From NCBI GenBank assembly GCA_018907035.1, contig JACCIC010000225.1:714501-778500 (forward strand): DNA of 64,000 nucleotides, in the 5' to 3' direction. Shown here piece after piece: positions 48,581 through 61,649 of this stretch. Origin of the DNA: Sycobia sp. Sy_11 (taxonomy: Eukaryota; Arthropoda; Insecta; Hymenoptera; Epichrysomallidae). The first letter of the stretch is position 1; each line of letters opens with the position of its first letter. Under the pieces are notes generated by a model. It was not told the DNA's origin and ran no database searches. It saw only the letters and a program-made list of their open reading frames with translations. The position numbers and the translations under genes are program-made.

Positions 48581-50619
48581 ATGACAACAAAGGCAGAATT
48601 GGCTTGCGTTTACGCTTCACTCATCCTGGTCGACGACGACGTCGCCGTCACCGTGAGTATTTTAGGTTACGAATTTTAGTTCTTTGATTGCTCAAATTTT
48701 TAATGTTTAATTAAATTTTTATTCATATTTATTGCTATTTTTATGGTATAAATAATACTTTTGAATTATTAATTTTCAGTTAATATAGCATAAACAATTA
48801 AATATATTTTTTACTATATTTAGGACTTATGTTTACACGTTGCATCTAACTGTACTTCATATTTATTTGAGTTATTAATATACTATTTGTTTGAAAGTAC
48901 TAAGATTGCGTTATTTTAATATAAAAACTTTAATGATGTCATATTATTGCAAGTTATTTCGTAATTGTAATCTTATTGCAATCCAAGTTGTCTACAAACT
49001 AATTTTATTGTCTACACAATTCTCTTTTGCAGTAATTATGTGTATTGAATTATTAAATGCTTTATTTTTATTTTAAAAATTATAATCCAAAAACTGATAC
49101 ATTTGATAAAAGAATTAATGTTGATGAAGTTTTATGAATTCTTAGTTTCACATTGTATAAATTGATATTTTTAATTGTATAGAATTTATTTATTACCAGC
49201 AATTATGTAAATTAAGGTAAAAATATTGATATTATATTAATTTATCAAAGATAACTTTATTAAAGGGTAAATAATTCAAGTATTCAAAAAATTTTAAAAC
49301 ATTAATTTAGCTTTAAAAGATTGATTGCCTTATGAGTTTAATTTCTTAATATGTTCCTGATACATCGACCATATTAGTGTTTCTTGTCACTTTTGCGGTC
49401 AAGAATCAAGGATAAAATAATGCCAATGAAAATCTATTCGTTTGAATTAAATTTTATTCAATCTTAGATTTTTTTTTGAACATAATATTTAATTATAAGA
49501 GTAGTTATATTATTAACATTTAAAAATAACATCTTGTTCATTTCAAAAATTCCGGAACAAATATAAAGTTGTTGAATAGTATAATTTAATTTATGACTCA
49601 AAATGAATGTAAATTATTTATCTTTATGAGACAATCTAAACCTGTTCAAAGCGAGGGAGGTGAGTCTCGTAAGGTAAATCATTATTTTATTTGCTCAGTA
49701 TTAAACAATATTTACAGTTAGGAGAACCGAAAAATCATGATACGTTGCAATTTTGAATTTTGTGTAATAATATTTAAAAGTTGATGTATTTTTGAATATT
49801 GTAATTGACTTCCTTGTTACTTTTAAAATAAAGTTGTTGATAAATTATATAAGAAAAGTGTTTTATCCAGTTTAAAATAAAATATTCTTTTTTCCTACAG
49901 GGTGAAAAAATTCAGACCATTTTAAAAGCAGCCTCTGTTGATGTTGAACCTTATTGGGCAGGCCTTTTTGCTAAGGCTTTGGAAGGAATTAATGTTAAGG
50001 ACTTGATCACCAAACTTGGTTCTGGTGTAGGATCTGCGCCAGCTGCTGGTGGTGGTAAGATTTCTATTCAAGTAATATATTTATGTTCCTGATTTTCATC
50101 CACCTTGTTAGTGCATTCTTTTGCTTTCAAGGTCAGCAATCCAGGAAAAATTAAAATTAGTAAGAGTCAATTATTGGTTGAATTATTTTTGTCAATTTTA
50201 GACTCTTTTGATGACAGCTTGCTAAATGTTTAATAATACTATTTTTCTAAACTTTTTTTACTGAGTTTTAGTTGTTTTTTTATGAAGAAATTTTATTTAA
50301 AGTAAAAATGTTTTTTTATAGCGCCAGCGCCTGCTGCTGCAGCTGCTGAAGCACCTGCTGCCAAGGAAGAAAAGAAGGATGAACCTGATGAAGAATCAGA
50401 CGATGACATGGGCTTTGGTAAGATAAACAATTTTATTTAGATTTATATAATTGTTCTGTATTCAATGATTACATGTATTAGCTACTGAAATAACTATTTG
50501 TTGAATAAAATGGTTAGAACAATGAGACGATATAAAAATAGATTTTATAACTGTATTAATGGAAGTAAAATTTATTAATAAAAACTATTTCTTTCTTTGT
50601 TACAGGTCTATTTAACTAA
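48581..50619 (+). CDS. RpLP1: 60S acidic ribosomal protein P1
   Basis: Four exons: 48581-48652, 49901-50054, 50322-50417, 50606-50619, all GT-AG with consistent phases (0, 1, 1), giving 111 residues. The protein starts MTTKAELACVYASLILVDDD, has the P1 dimerisation domain (EKIQTILKAASVDVEPYW, LFAKALEGINVKDLI), a flexible Ala-rich hinge, a run of Glu/Lys/Asp, and ends in the invariant SDDDMGFGLFN tail that recruits elongation factors and is the target of ricin-type toxins. P1 pairs with P2 and binds P0 to form the ribosomal stalk. The last exon holds only the final four codons and the stop. AATAAA is at 50670-50675. It converges on the C2-domain gene, whose stop is 622 bases away. Confidence 0.97.
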
Positions 50620-51241
50620 ACCAGTGCTCATGGGTCCATTTTTTGTACAGTTCTATTGTACATTAAAAAAATAAAAAAAAAATCGAAAAAATCTACTTCT
50701 TGTTTTCTTATTCGAATGCCTCATAAATATCAATAAATATTAAACAATCTCTAAAATTGCCTACATCACGAGAACCCTTTTATATATTTGTACTTATCTA
50801 AATTCTAAAATTACAGTAAATAAGCAATTAAATTTCTTTAAAAATAAAATATGATTTGACATATAATATTCTGTTTCTTATGATTTTATAGCTTCTCTAT
50901 ACAAAGAAAATTTTCGTTATTTTTAAAATCGACACTTGTTACTTCGTTTATTCTGTTGTATGTTCTCGTCTTATTCGTTTGATAAATTCATTGTAACCAG
51001 CCGTTAGGGTGTAAATTTTGTAATCACTAAGCTATCCTAACAGAAATACAAGGAAATGCTAAATCTATTCTCTTTAATTTTGATCGTTAAATCTCAATAC
51101 CAGTACATTTCTAATTAAAAAGTAAAATCGATGTTCTTGTAATGCTTCAATTGGTTGACAATTGAGAAAGGAAAAAAAGTATATTATAAAACTACTTTCA
51201 TATCAAATGGTTTTTCTCTAATTTTTCTTATTGACACATCA
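50620..51241. other. 3' UTRs of two convergent genes
   Basis: Holds the short RpLP1 3' UTR (AATAAA at 50670) and the 3' UTR of the minus-strand C2-domain gene. TTTATT at 50946 is a candidate polyadenylation signal for the latter. Confidence 0.5.
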
Positions 51242-54200
51242 TTAAGCGGACTTTGGCTGTTCCGTCTCGTTCTTCTCGGGCTCTGAGAGTGGGAGCCACT
51301 GCGCCGAGGCACCGGCTCCGGCCAGCACGCGATGGAAGAGCTCGTGCTGTCGCAGTTCCGAGACCTCGCAGCGGGCGAGCAGCTGGCCGTTCGCCCGGAA
51401 AATGGAAAAGTCGAGGCTGCAGTGCGCCAGTACATCGGCGGCCAGGTCAAAGTTCAAGCTCTCGCTCCAAACCGGACTTGTGCCCTCGCGGCGAACGCAC
51501 GTCTTTTTCTTCTTCAGGCTTTTTCCCTCGCGCATTATGTTCACCTAGAATTCAAATTCGGACAGTTTTTTACTTTATTGTCTAATAAATTTTAAATAAT
51601 CTTCAACGGTTATTAAAAATATCAGCGAGCACTGAATACTTAAAATAGTTCTTTAAGAAAAAAGATATAGATACTAAAACATTGCTAAAGATTTAGAAGG
51701 CATTGTCAATTTCGAAAAATCGATTTTTTATTTTTTACTTAAGCAATAGTTCAGCATGATTTTAAATAAATTTTCGTAAATACTATTCATTTTAATGTAA
51801 AACATCTTAAAACATTTTCTATCAGTTTTCATAGATCACTTTCAACAGTACCGACTACCTACTTTGGATAGTCTACAATACGTACAAAATTTTGTAATCC
51901 TACCTTCAGATGAATAATTATAATCAGAGCCAGAAGTTTCAGATTTTTTATTTTTACTATCTAAAAAAACTATTAATTTGGGAAACTTTGCTCTGGAACT
52001 ATTTTAAAAAAATAATTAATTTACCGTATGCACATCGCTTGTTAGATTATCTAACGACTATGGTAAATCACTAACGAATCGATATAAGTTATTGGGCATA
52101 TTTTCCAAGAAATATAAGTTCTGGATCAAAAACGCTCAATTTTGATTAAAAATTTTTTTTTATTGTTATTAAAAATTGAGAAATATCATTTGTATATGTT
52201 ATAGGATATTGTAAATTTTTACGATTAATATTTGCTTGGGTTGTAAAAATTTCTTTTCGTATATAAAACCTTTCCGTATTTGGTAAAAAATGTACCATCA
52301 AACTAGAGTTTTACATTTTAGTAAAATACATTTTTAAAATAAATTTTTTTTGTTTTATATATTTTTTTAATTCAAGTGGTATTTCTGAAGAAAAATTCAG
52401 CAATTCCATTATCGTGTATCCTGAAGCATCGGCGGTAGTTTGGTTTTCTTTAATTAGTCCCCTCGTCTGATTTTGTTGAGAATTGGTACATTAACGTTGT
52501 TTGGAGTGTTTATTACGAGTAAAGCAGTGGTTTTTGATGGAAAATCAATTTTTGTATCGAAAACCGTAAAAATGGTGGCTTTTCGAATTATTATCACGGA
52601 TAACAGGAAAAATTGTAAAAAATATTTCAAACAAAAGTTATAGAATAACGTGGAAATATATATTTATTGTACTATACTTTTTTTCCAAAAGTTTGTACAT
52701 AATTATATGAAATTTATTTCGGAAAACCTGTTTCTAGACAAGAAATAGATAGAAAAAGAAGGTTATATTTTAACGATATGAACAATATTTTTTATACAAT
52801 ACTTTTTTGGTTCGTATACATACAATATACATAAGTATATATACAAATTTTCGCTAAAATCGGCGGTGGGTGCTTTTCGGAAATCTATCCAATATAAATT
52901 TTGACGCAATATTGAATCAAACCGAAATTATTGTTACAAAAATTAAAGTAGGTACATTGTTTCTTTGTTCTTTTTTTTTTTTGCTTTTTTTTTCATTCAC
53001 ATTTTGAACGCACGACCGATACGCGACAAGTATAGGGTTTCAAGTATACGTTACGCATTATCCATACCTGAACGTAGGGCTCGAAAGTCGTTGTTCCTGT
53101 CTCGTCGTTGGTCGGCAAATTTCTGGCCCTGATCACGATCACCGTGAGTCTCTCCGCGGCCGGCTGATAAGACAGCGAGACCATGAGCTCGCCGAGCGGC
53201 GGCGCCTTGAATCTGCCCTCGGCCCCGTAACGGAGCACGGACTTGGTCACGGTTTTTGGCTCGGGGCCGAGATCGGCCACCGTCGGCATCGGTATCTGCA
53301 CGTAGCCGAGGCCCCGGTGCTTGGCCGACGCGTCGGAGTCGTAAAGCAGCACTTCCAGGGTGCGCTCGGCCAGGGAGCAGTTGGGCGCCACTTGGAAAAC
53401 GAAATCCTCGTCGAATTCTGCAATTACGATCGAGCTTTGGCATGGCTGTATTTCCACATTTACTCGTTTCTTGTTTTTCGCCAAAATACGTACTCTTTCG
53501 TCCATCAGTCTTATAAATAACGAGAGAAGGCCCGTTCGCGTGTATTTAACATTAAAGGTGATTGTTGTACTATATTTTCTTTAATGTTATTCGGCTCTTT
53601 AAATTGATCAACAGGATATCTAGAACTATAATGTAGTTGTGCATAATACATTTGCTAAAAAAAGTGCTTTTAATATTGCTTTATAAAGTGTTTATCGAGG
53701 GCCTATATTTATTCAGTGAAGTCACTGCGGACGGTGGACCACCCTTGTTTACGACTCATTTCGAAATCATTTGCAATCATTGCAATCATTTGTAACAAAA
53801 ATCATTAGAAATGACATTTTCAATCATTAGTAATCTTTATGAAATCTGCTAAAATCTATGTTAAATTATTTAAAGTCACAGATTAAAATATATTTTTAAG
53901 TATTACAAATGGATTATATGAAAAAACTATACGAAAAGTCCTGAATTGATTTGCCATCCCTAAAAAAATTATCAATTGGAATCATGATTGAAATTCATTA
54001 AAAATCTACAAAGAGTATGTATTATGCTTTAATTTTCGAAATATATTTCAAAGATTATTGAAATTTTTAGTTTAAAATTAATTGATTCAGTTTAATATTT
54101 ATGAAAGTCATAAAGTATAATCTATAATGACATCGGCTTAAGTATATATATATATATATATGTATGTTTATGTGTGCGCGCGCACTTAGGGTAGATAAAA

Positions 54201-54659
54201 CAATAAAAGTTTAAATGCTTGTATTTTACTTTCTGGAATAGTAGTTTTCAGATAAATTAATTTTTTTAGCAATATAAGAATAGAAAGTTTGTGATAGGTG
54301 AAATTTATATAGTAAAGCTCATTATTATTGGAAATTTTTTATTTGTCGGATCGAGGTAGATATTATTTTTCTCAAATACTCGTCAATTATTGTACAATAA
54401 TTGACGAATAAAGTTTATCCAAGAATTTCGCATGATTACGACGATTTAATATGATTTCCAATTTAATTAAAATAACTTCTAGTAATGAATAAAAAAAATT
54501 GTTGGAAAAGCACTCTTTTTAGCACTCACGCGTTTTTATTAACTATTCAGACCAATTTTCGATTATAAATAAAGTATATAAATATATACTCTCGAACGGA
54601 ATAACAATATTATTATATTGAACCTGCGCCACTCCGCCCCGAGAATGTAATAATTCCAC

Positions 54660-54719
<60 letters not shown>

Positions 54720-57562
54720 ACGCAGGATATGCGGTTAGAGCCCTGCGTCGCAATAGCGTCTGTCCAAAATCAATTTAATGTATAATATAGTTATGGAAAA
54801 CTTTTGAGCAATACACACACACACACACACACACACAGGGTAAAGTCATCAAAACTTTATATATATACCTGGATTTAAAGTTTGCTTGTGTATTCGCGTT
54901 TGCTTCACTGTACCGCGATCCGGCAGCAGGCGTATCTTGGCGTATGGATCAGCGGTCTCGCTTAAATCGCGCGCCCGAAGGTCCCGTGCCTGTAAAACAG
55001 TACGTTTTATCTGGTTTTATATGTAAAATCTTAATATCAATTGTATCTTACATTCATATAGCGAAAATCCGTTAGTGCATATAAGACCGATAGAGGCGCA
55101 ATAGTTTATGTCGAAGTCGACTTAAATATAGATACTTCGAATATATCATATTTGTATGATATTGTTTAGAGATTGCTTTTTAAACATTCCAATATAACGA
55201 AATAATACTTTTTATGGATAAAGTTTTGGCATATGTGGAGTGCAAAATTACAACTTTAATTTTCTTTCATAATTATTTTAATCAAATTCGACACATATAA
55301 TCATTAATGTGTTTATGTTCATTTCAATTTTTTTGTTGCCCAAGTTATCTTGTTTTGTTTCAAAATTGCAGTTACACTTAAATATATATTAAACAAACTT
55401 GGCTTTAAACATGCTCTGCAGGTATAGTTAAAGAACAACGATTAATTAAAATTATTATCCAATTTAATATTTTTACTCTTGCTATTAATAAATAAAATAC
55501 CGGAATAATGTTCAATTTCAATATGATGGATCTAAGTGATAGGAAATTTTCTATTTTAATTTGTCTGTCATTTTCTTCTTTTTGTCATACTATTTATATG
55601 TTTTTATCATAATATTTAAATATACAAGTTTCTGGAAGCCATTTTGAATTTTCCATTTTAAAGTTTAGCATTTTATCAGCTTATTTATTGCTAAAAACAT
55701 TAAAAGTATGAAATGGGAGAATAATCTCGGGTTCTAATCATTGTTTATTACGCACAACTTGTATCTGCTTGTATCTGTAGAGAACAGATTCACAGGGTCG
55801 TTGTTTTAAAGATCTTTTGGTACGTCATATTGAAACAAAAATAGTGGTTCCGAAAATTTTTTAGATAGAAGAACACGCGTTAAAGATAATCTGTGCTAAA
55901 TTTAGTTAATAGAAAAAGTCAGTAGTAAATAAAAAAAGTCAGTTTTTATCAGACTTATGCGATTAGTTTAATATTTAGGTGATCGGATTGGCATGAAATC
56001 GAGGATCTATATAAATAAATATACAGTAATATATGTATACATAAATTATAATTAATAGAACGTCTATGAGTTACGTCACTAAATTAAAGATTATAAAAAT
56101 TACGACAAAAAGCTACTTAGGAACATTTTAGGGTCGGGAAGGAGTGTAAGATAATACCACATACTTATACAAAATTTCGATTTAACGAAACAATGAGTAA
56201 ACTGATATTGACTGTATATACTTATATCGATAACAATTCGCATTAATGGCAATATTTTGATTAATTGTTTGAACGAGAGAATGAGTTTTGACATTTATAA
56301 TAATCCTAAACATGGCTCTGCAGCTTGATCGATAATGTATAAAACAAAAAAACAAGTACTTGTATTTTTATTCGAATAATGAAATACTGGCCTATGGACG
56401 TTTCATAAAGTTTGCAATGTTGAAATTTGAAATATATTAGGTAAAATAATGTCGAAACGTCTCGATGAATTGGAAACAATTTTATTTTTATGCGTGAATG
56501 AAATTTAGATACGCGCGTACATCAAAATTAATAGCTCGTCTCGCCATTGGAAAAAATGTCGAGAACTGTTTGAAATTTTTTCGTCGCAATTGCGATTTTA
56601 TAAGAAGTTCGATTATAATTTACGTTTAATCCATTTAAATGTCTCGATCTGTTGCACTTTTCCTATTAAAAATTTACCTTGTCAGTATATATATATAAGA
56701 ACATTTACAGTTAACAACTGATTTTAGCGCTCTTGGGGAACTTTCACATTTATTGCCAATAGGTTTTCCCATTAATTTGAATTCGATCACATATATAGAT
56801 TATGATAGAAATAAATTTCTATCTGCTATCTGTATCCGTCCTATCTTTACGAACGAATGAAAATTTTACGTCATTTAATATGTATTAATAATATAATATG
56901 TCGTCCCCTTGTAGTTCCACTTCCCTTGTTGTTTGTGCAAAACATTCTATTGCATTAAATGGTATAGTTTAAACTGAAAGTTTTTCGTTTCTTGTTTATT
57001 TTTAATAATTTTATTTTATTTATTACTTCTAGTTATTTTTATATTTACTTATTATCATTTCTCATTACATAAAGCTTTGCAAGGAAGACAGGCTTGCCTA
57101 TCAATTTGCGTATTTAAATTTTTTCACACTATTTTTTTATCATTTTTCTTTTTTCTCTTTCTTTCTTCTCATTCTCTTCTCTTTTTCTCATCATCCACTT
57201 TCTCCTTTCTCCTCTTCTCAATAAATTCATGAAAATCACCAGTTAAATAACCCTTAATCCCCGAACTCATTACATATCCACCAACATATAAGTAATATAT
57301 CTGTTTACCATTTAAAGTTTGACTTTCCAAAAAAAATAAAATGAAAATGCGATCGCCTGCGTTATAACGGCTTGTTCGCCCCTGCGCATAAATGATAAGG
57401 CCGCGAACGAGAAGTAATATAACGCACTTTCTCATCAAGGTTTCTCATCGCCCAGCGCGAGAGACACAAACATAAGCCAGGCTTTTTCCTTGCAGTAGAA
57501 TGAATATATATAAGCCTTATAGGATTCGTTCGAGAACGTCTTTTACGACCTCGAGGCGTACA

Positions 57563-57624
<62 letters not shown>

Positions 57625-57924
57625 AAGATCGTCTTTTTAAAGCTCGATAACTGCGCCTTCCCATTCTTTAAAGCTGCGTTGATCGTATAATAACTTCCCC
57701 GTTTTTTTACGTCGGCAGTTTTTTTTTATTAGTTTTATGACATATATTAATTCAGTTTAGCTGGTCGGTTAGAAGCGGGCGATGGCTGGCTATAAGGTCG
57801 AGGTAAATTTTATTTTTGTGTGTGTGTGTATATATATATATAATTAATTTTTCGCGAGGCGAGATATTGTCAATAGAATTGTGTGCGTATCTGCTGTGTG
57901 TAATGGAATAGTTTGAGGTCTACG

Positions 57925-57964
<40 letters not shown>

Positions 57965-57985
57965 AGCCCCGTCATTGACGCATGA

Positions 57986-58016
<31 letters not shown>

Positions 58017-58111
58017 TAGTACAACATTGAAGAACCCGCTCTAAGAATAAATATTCGAAACGAGAATTCGGTGAAAAAGGGATGTATGACATCGGCGATA
58101 ATATTCGATCG

Positions 58112-58155
<44 letters not shown>

Positions 58156-61100
58156 AAAAAGGTCAATAAGCCATCGGTAGAATTATCGTAAAAAGTGGGT
58201 TTACATTTAGTGGGAGAGAAAAACAATTTTAACTACGTCATTATAATACGGCTATATAATAATAACGCGAGCGTGCCTTCGACCCTCCATTTATTTGATT
58301 GTGTTCACATTCTAGAAATAAATTATAGTCAATACGACGCGCGGTCACGCTATGCCGTCGTTAATATGGGCAGTACTACTACTCCATAATCATTCGTTGA
58401 CGTTAATATTCAGAAGAACGAATATGCTTTTAAAACGTTGCATGTCTTTGCTATTGAAGGTAACGTATTCAAGCATCATCGGTAAACAAATGCCTATTAT
58501 ATATATAATATACACGCACGTTCGATGTATTTATCAATTAAGGGAGTCATACTATCTATACGGAGACCGCAATTTTTTTTACGATTCATACGTTTTTACG
58601 ATTTCTTTTTTTTTATAGGCAATAAAATTATGATATAAAATAATTTTTCTGTCCTGCAGGGCTTTTGAACAAGATCGGTATAAAAAAGGGTATCGCATAT
58701 ATCAAATCCAAGCTCTGGCTGTTTTACATTAATCCAAAATTGAAAAGACCAAAAGATATTTTAGTTGGAAATTTATATCTAGATATTCTTCTAAAAAATA
58801 CAATACAATGAAATGAAAATGTGGAAAATTAAAAAATTGATTCAACTAGGAAAATAATCTTTAATTTTCATATAGATTTATTTACGATGAATTTAGAACT
58901 CAGTGTTTAAAAAACAAAGTTCCGCGGCGTAACATGTTACAAATAAATGTAGGTCCATTCGAAATGGTTGGCGAATTGGTGCCGAACTGAGCGATTTATA
59001 ACCGATTATATCTCAAAAAACGAGTCCTGTAAAATTTTATGAGACCTAGCATTTTGTAATTTGTAAGTCATGGTACTATTTTATAGGTACAATATAGTAG
59101 TTTTCTCTTTAAATTCGATTTATATTGTGCAGGTAGGCTATATGGCCATCTAGTAAGCATTATGGCCATTGAATTGCCTATAATACTAAAACGCGCGTAA
59201 AACATTAATTGGCAGTAACTATAAAAAAACTCCGCATTTCTGTAAATTATGCCAAAATACCATTTTGACCTTTGTTCGTAAAATTTTTTTAACTGCTTAA
59301 GAATCTGGGATAAAAATAGAGGTTTTCATGTGATAAAAGAAAGCTGGCCTTCAAATGACTTTGTTCCTTGACCTCAAGACCGTGATAAAACTCGCAATGA
59401 GAAAGTTCATCTCCTCTAAACCTTTAAAACTTTTATATTGAATATTTTGTTGTCATCTGCCATTGTTCGTCAGGATATTTGCATGCGATGATGAGACTTT
59501 GGCTACAGTTAAATAAATGTTCGAAAATAAACCTTGAAAAATGTCAAAGGGTCAGATCACCTATGGTCTATGGTATAGAAAATATTTGGTTTTGAAGCAA
59601 GGCTATAATTGAATTTTACGAACAACGATGTTTTGCGTTTATTTAAACGCGTATCATATATAAATAATACAGAGCAAATTTTGTTCGAAAAATTCGTAAA
59701 GAAGCATAATAATAATAACGTTTGATGCAAATAAATGTTACTTGGGAGAATTGTAGCAAATTATTTCGTAAGTATTATATTAATTTAGTTAGTATTATGT
59801 TTCAGTTGAAAATTTAATGCCTCTGTGAAACAGTTAATTTCTATGCATACAAAATCAGGTTATTAACTAAAGTGAATCATCGCATTTAATTTTGATGATT
59901 ATTATATTTCCCTTGAAATTTAACATTAAATATTTTTCTGTTTCTATAATAATACTTTTAGAATTTTGGAATTGTGTTTTATTATTATTTACAATATTAA
60001 ACAGTCTTTTATCGATATAAATATAGAGCTTGCTGAAAATTAGTATAAACTATTTTGACTAACGTGGTTTTGAAAGAAATTCCATGGAAATTCCATAAAT
60101 ATCGCCGGACAGTCGAACTCAATATTTATCAATTCGAGTATCATGTACTCTTGTTCTAAATATAATATTAAATATATAAATAGTAAATTAATGTACATTT
60201 TGCTTAATAAATGTGGAGCATGCTTACAAAAAAAGAATATAATCAACTAAGAATTAAGCAAATTAAATGCTAACATAAATAAATGTTAGGGAGTTATTCG
60301 ATCGGTAAAGAAAGGTAGTCGAGAATTGGCAATTAAAAAGGCTCTGCGAAGGTCCATATGAATCACTTGTCCGCTTGGATGTTTATAAATTTTTATTTAA
60401 ATACCTAACCGAATCAAAGTGAATTATATTAAATTTATTTAATTCATTTGAATTGTGTGAAATTTACATCCGCATACGTATTTCTACTTATGAAACGGCC
60501 ATATTATTTTTCAAGTCTTATAATAGCGACCTTTCACTACTTATAGAGAAAACAACGTATTGTTAAGTACTATTGATTAATTTTTCTCTAAAATTACTCT
60601 GGTAACTCGTACATTTTTTTGAGTTTTAAATTATTATTCTCTGAATTTTTTAAATAATCCGATGGATTTTGAAACCATAGAGAGGAATTTAGCTTGTCCA
60701 GAAATTTTCTAGATAATTACGTGTAAGCAGAATCAAACTCGTTCAATTAATATATTATTTAATGCGTTCATATATACGAAAATTATATTTTATTCTATAA
60801 ATTCCTTTCTAAATTGTTTTATATTTTTTTATAATATAAAAAAGACAAAAATGATAAAGATTCTTATGAATTATCGAAAGTTATAAAAAAAATTTTCTTC
60901 TTGTAGTAGAAAGCCCTGTTTATACTCTAATTTTTAGATAAAATGAAATTAATATTATCAATCAAGGGAGACGGTGTCATAAACTATATCGCAAAAGAGA
61001 TAATTAAAAAAAATGAAAGTTTAATTCTAATGAAAATTTAATTGACCGATTGCCGCAATTTGGACAATCTCTTTCTGTTTTGGCCCCACTCTGCGTCGGT

Positions 61101-61256
61101 TACCTTTTACAGAACCCAAAGTTTAATTTAAGATTTCTCGAAAGAGCAGTTCCATAGATGATTTAGATTTTCACGTGCAATACTATATATACAAAGCAAA
61201 AACGACGCTTCGTCCTTAAAATACAAAGCATTTTTCAGTGTATGTACATTTATATA

Positions 61257-61300
<44 letters not shown>

Positions 61301-61641
61301 ATACAAAAATCTAATAATAATACAGACCTCGACGAGCTTGACGCTGAGCAGGCCGTTGGGCGGATCGTAGCCGAGCTGCAGCTGCAGCTCGCCCCGGGTC
61401 TCGTTGGCCGAGCGCGGGCAGGAGATGTCGTCGCTGTCGGTGCTGCTGAGCCGCGGATGCGAGCCCGTGTCCGAGCCGTTGCCACTGTGGCAGCTGCCGG
61501 TGAGAGAGGGCAGGCTACGCAGGATCACCATGCGCTCGTCGCTGGCGACGAGGGCTCCGCCACCCGGCAGGGGCGGCGCCAGCGGACTGAGCGAGGAGCC
61601 GGTGCCCTCGTCGCAGCTGCACTCGGAGAGGTGGCGGCTCA
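51242..61641 (-). CDS. Tandem C2-domain protein of the synaptotagmin class (3' coding exons)
   Basis: Four coding exons on the minus strand: 61641-61328, 54989-54869, 53417-53068, 51544-51242 (stop TAA). Junction phases agree (0, 1, 0) and the acceptor at 61642-61643 enters in phase 1, so at least one 5' coding exon is missing. About 361 residues are visible. A Ser/Gly/Pro-rich linker (SRHLSECSCDEGTGSSLSPL) leads to C2A (GELQLQLGYDPPNGLLSVKL, ETADPYAKIRLLPD, TLNPEFDEDFVF, LLYDSDASAKHRGLG). C2B follows (GELMVSLSYQPAAERLTVIV, FEPYVQVNIM, LKKKKTCVRREGTSPVW). C2A keeps four of five Ca2+-ligand Asp positions, and the fifth (D in KHD) is Arg. C2B has lost essentially all of them (FEPY for SDPY, RANGQ for DYDKIGKND), but keeps the KKKK basic strand. 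It would be a membrane-trafficking factor. The particular synaptotagmin paralogue is not certain, and no transmembrane segment is visible here. Confidence 0.85.
51545..53067 (-). other. Last intron of the C2-domain gene
   Basis: A 1.5-kb GT-AG intron, AT-rich, with no additional exon or repeat recognised. Confidence 0.6.
54662..54716. repeat. (TA)n microsatellite
   Basis: About 55 bases of AT dinucleotides inside an intron of the C2-domain gene. A short (AC)n tract follows at 54811-54837. Confidence 0.95.
57564..57620. repeat. (TA)n microsatellite
   Basis: About 57 bases of TA, the first of a group of four within 600 bases. Confidence 0.95.
57926..58152. repeat. Cluster of three (TA)n microsatellites
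   Basis: TA tracts at 57926-57962, 57985-58008 and 58113-58152, separated by short unique sequence. Confidence 0.9.
61251..61299. repeat. (TA)n microsatellite
   Basis: About 48 bases of TA directly downstream (minus strand) of the donor site of the 61328-61641 exon. Confidence 0.95.
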
Positions 61642-61649
61642 CTGTTGAC

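Larger units (their letters stand above)
54990..61327 (-). other. Large intron of the C2-domain gene
   Basis: A 6.3-kb intron separating the linker/C2A-start exon from the next C2A exon. It contains (TA)n tracts at 57564-57620, 57926-57962, 57985-58008, 58113-58152 and 61251-61299, the last ending 29 bases from the splice donor. A somewhat less AT-rich patch at 57340-57560 has no recognisable domain. No other gene is seen. Confidence 0.55.

Noticed and set aside
50200..50290. Possible C/D-box snoRNA in intron 2 of RpLP1 (TGATGA near 50210, CTGA near 50265)
   Set aside because: The C-box context is poor, no terminal stem could be drawn, and no C'/D' boxes are visible. Chance in AT-rich sequence is likely.
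51253..51595. Open frames on the + strand over the last exon of the C2-domain gene
   Set aside because: Antisense shadows of a GC-rich coding exon. The minus strand encodes a clear C2B domain with matching splice phases.
57362..58226. Minus-strand frames containing long Ile-Tyr repeats
   Set aside because: Translation of (TA)n microsatellites, with no domain and no splice support.
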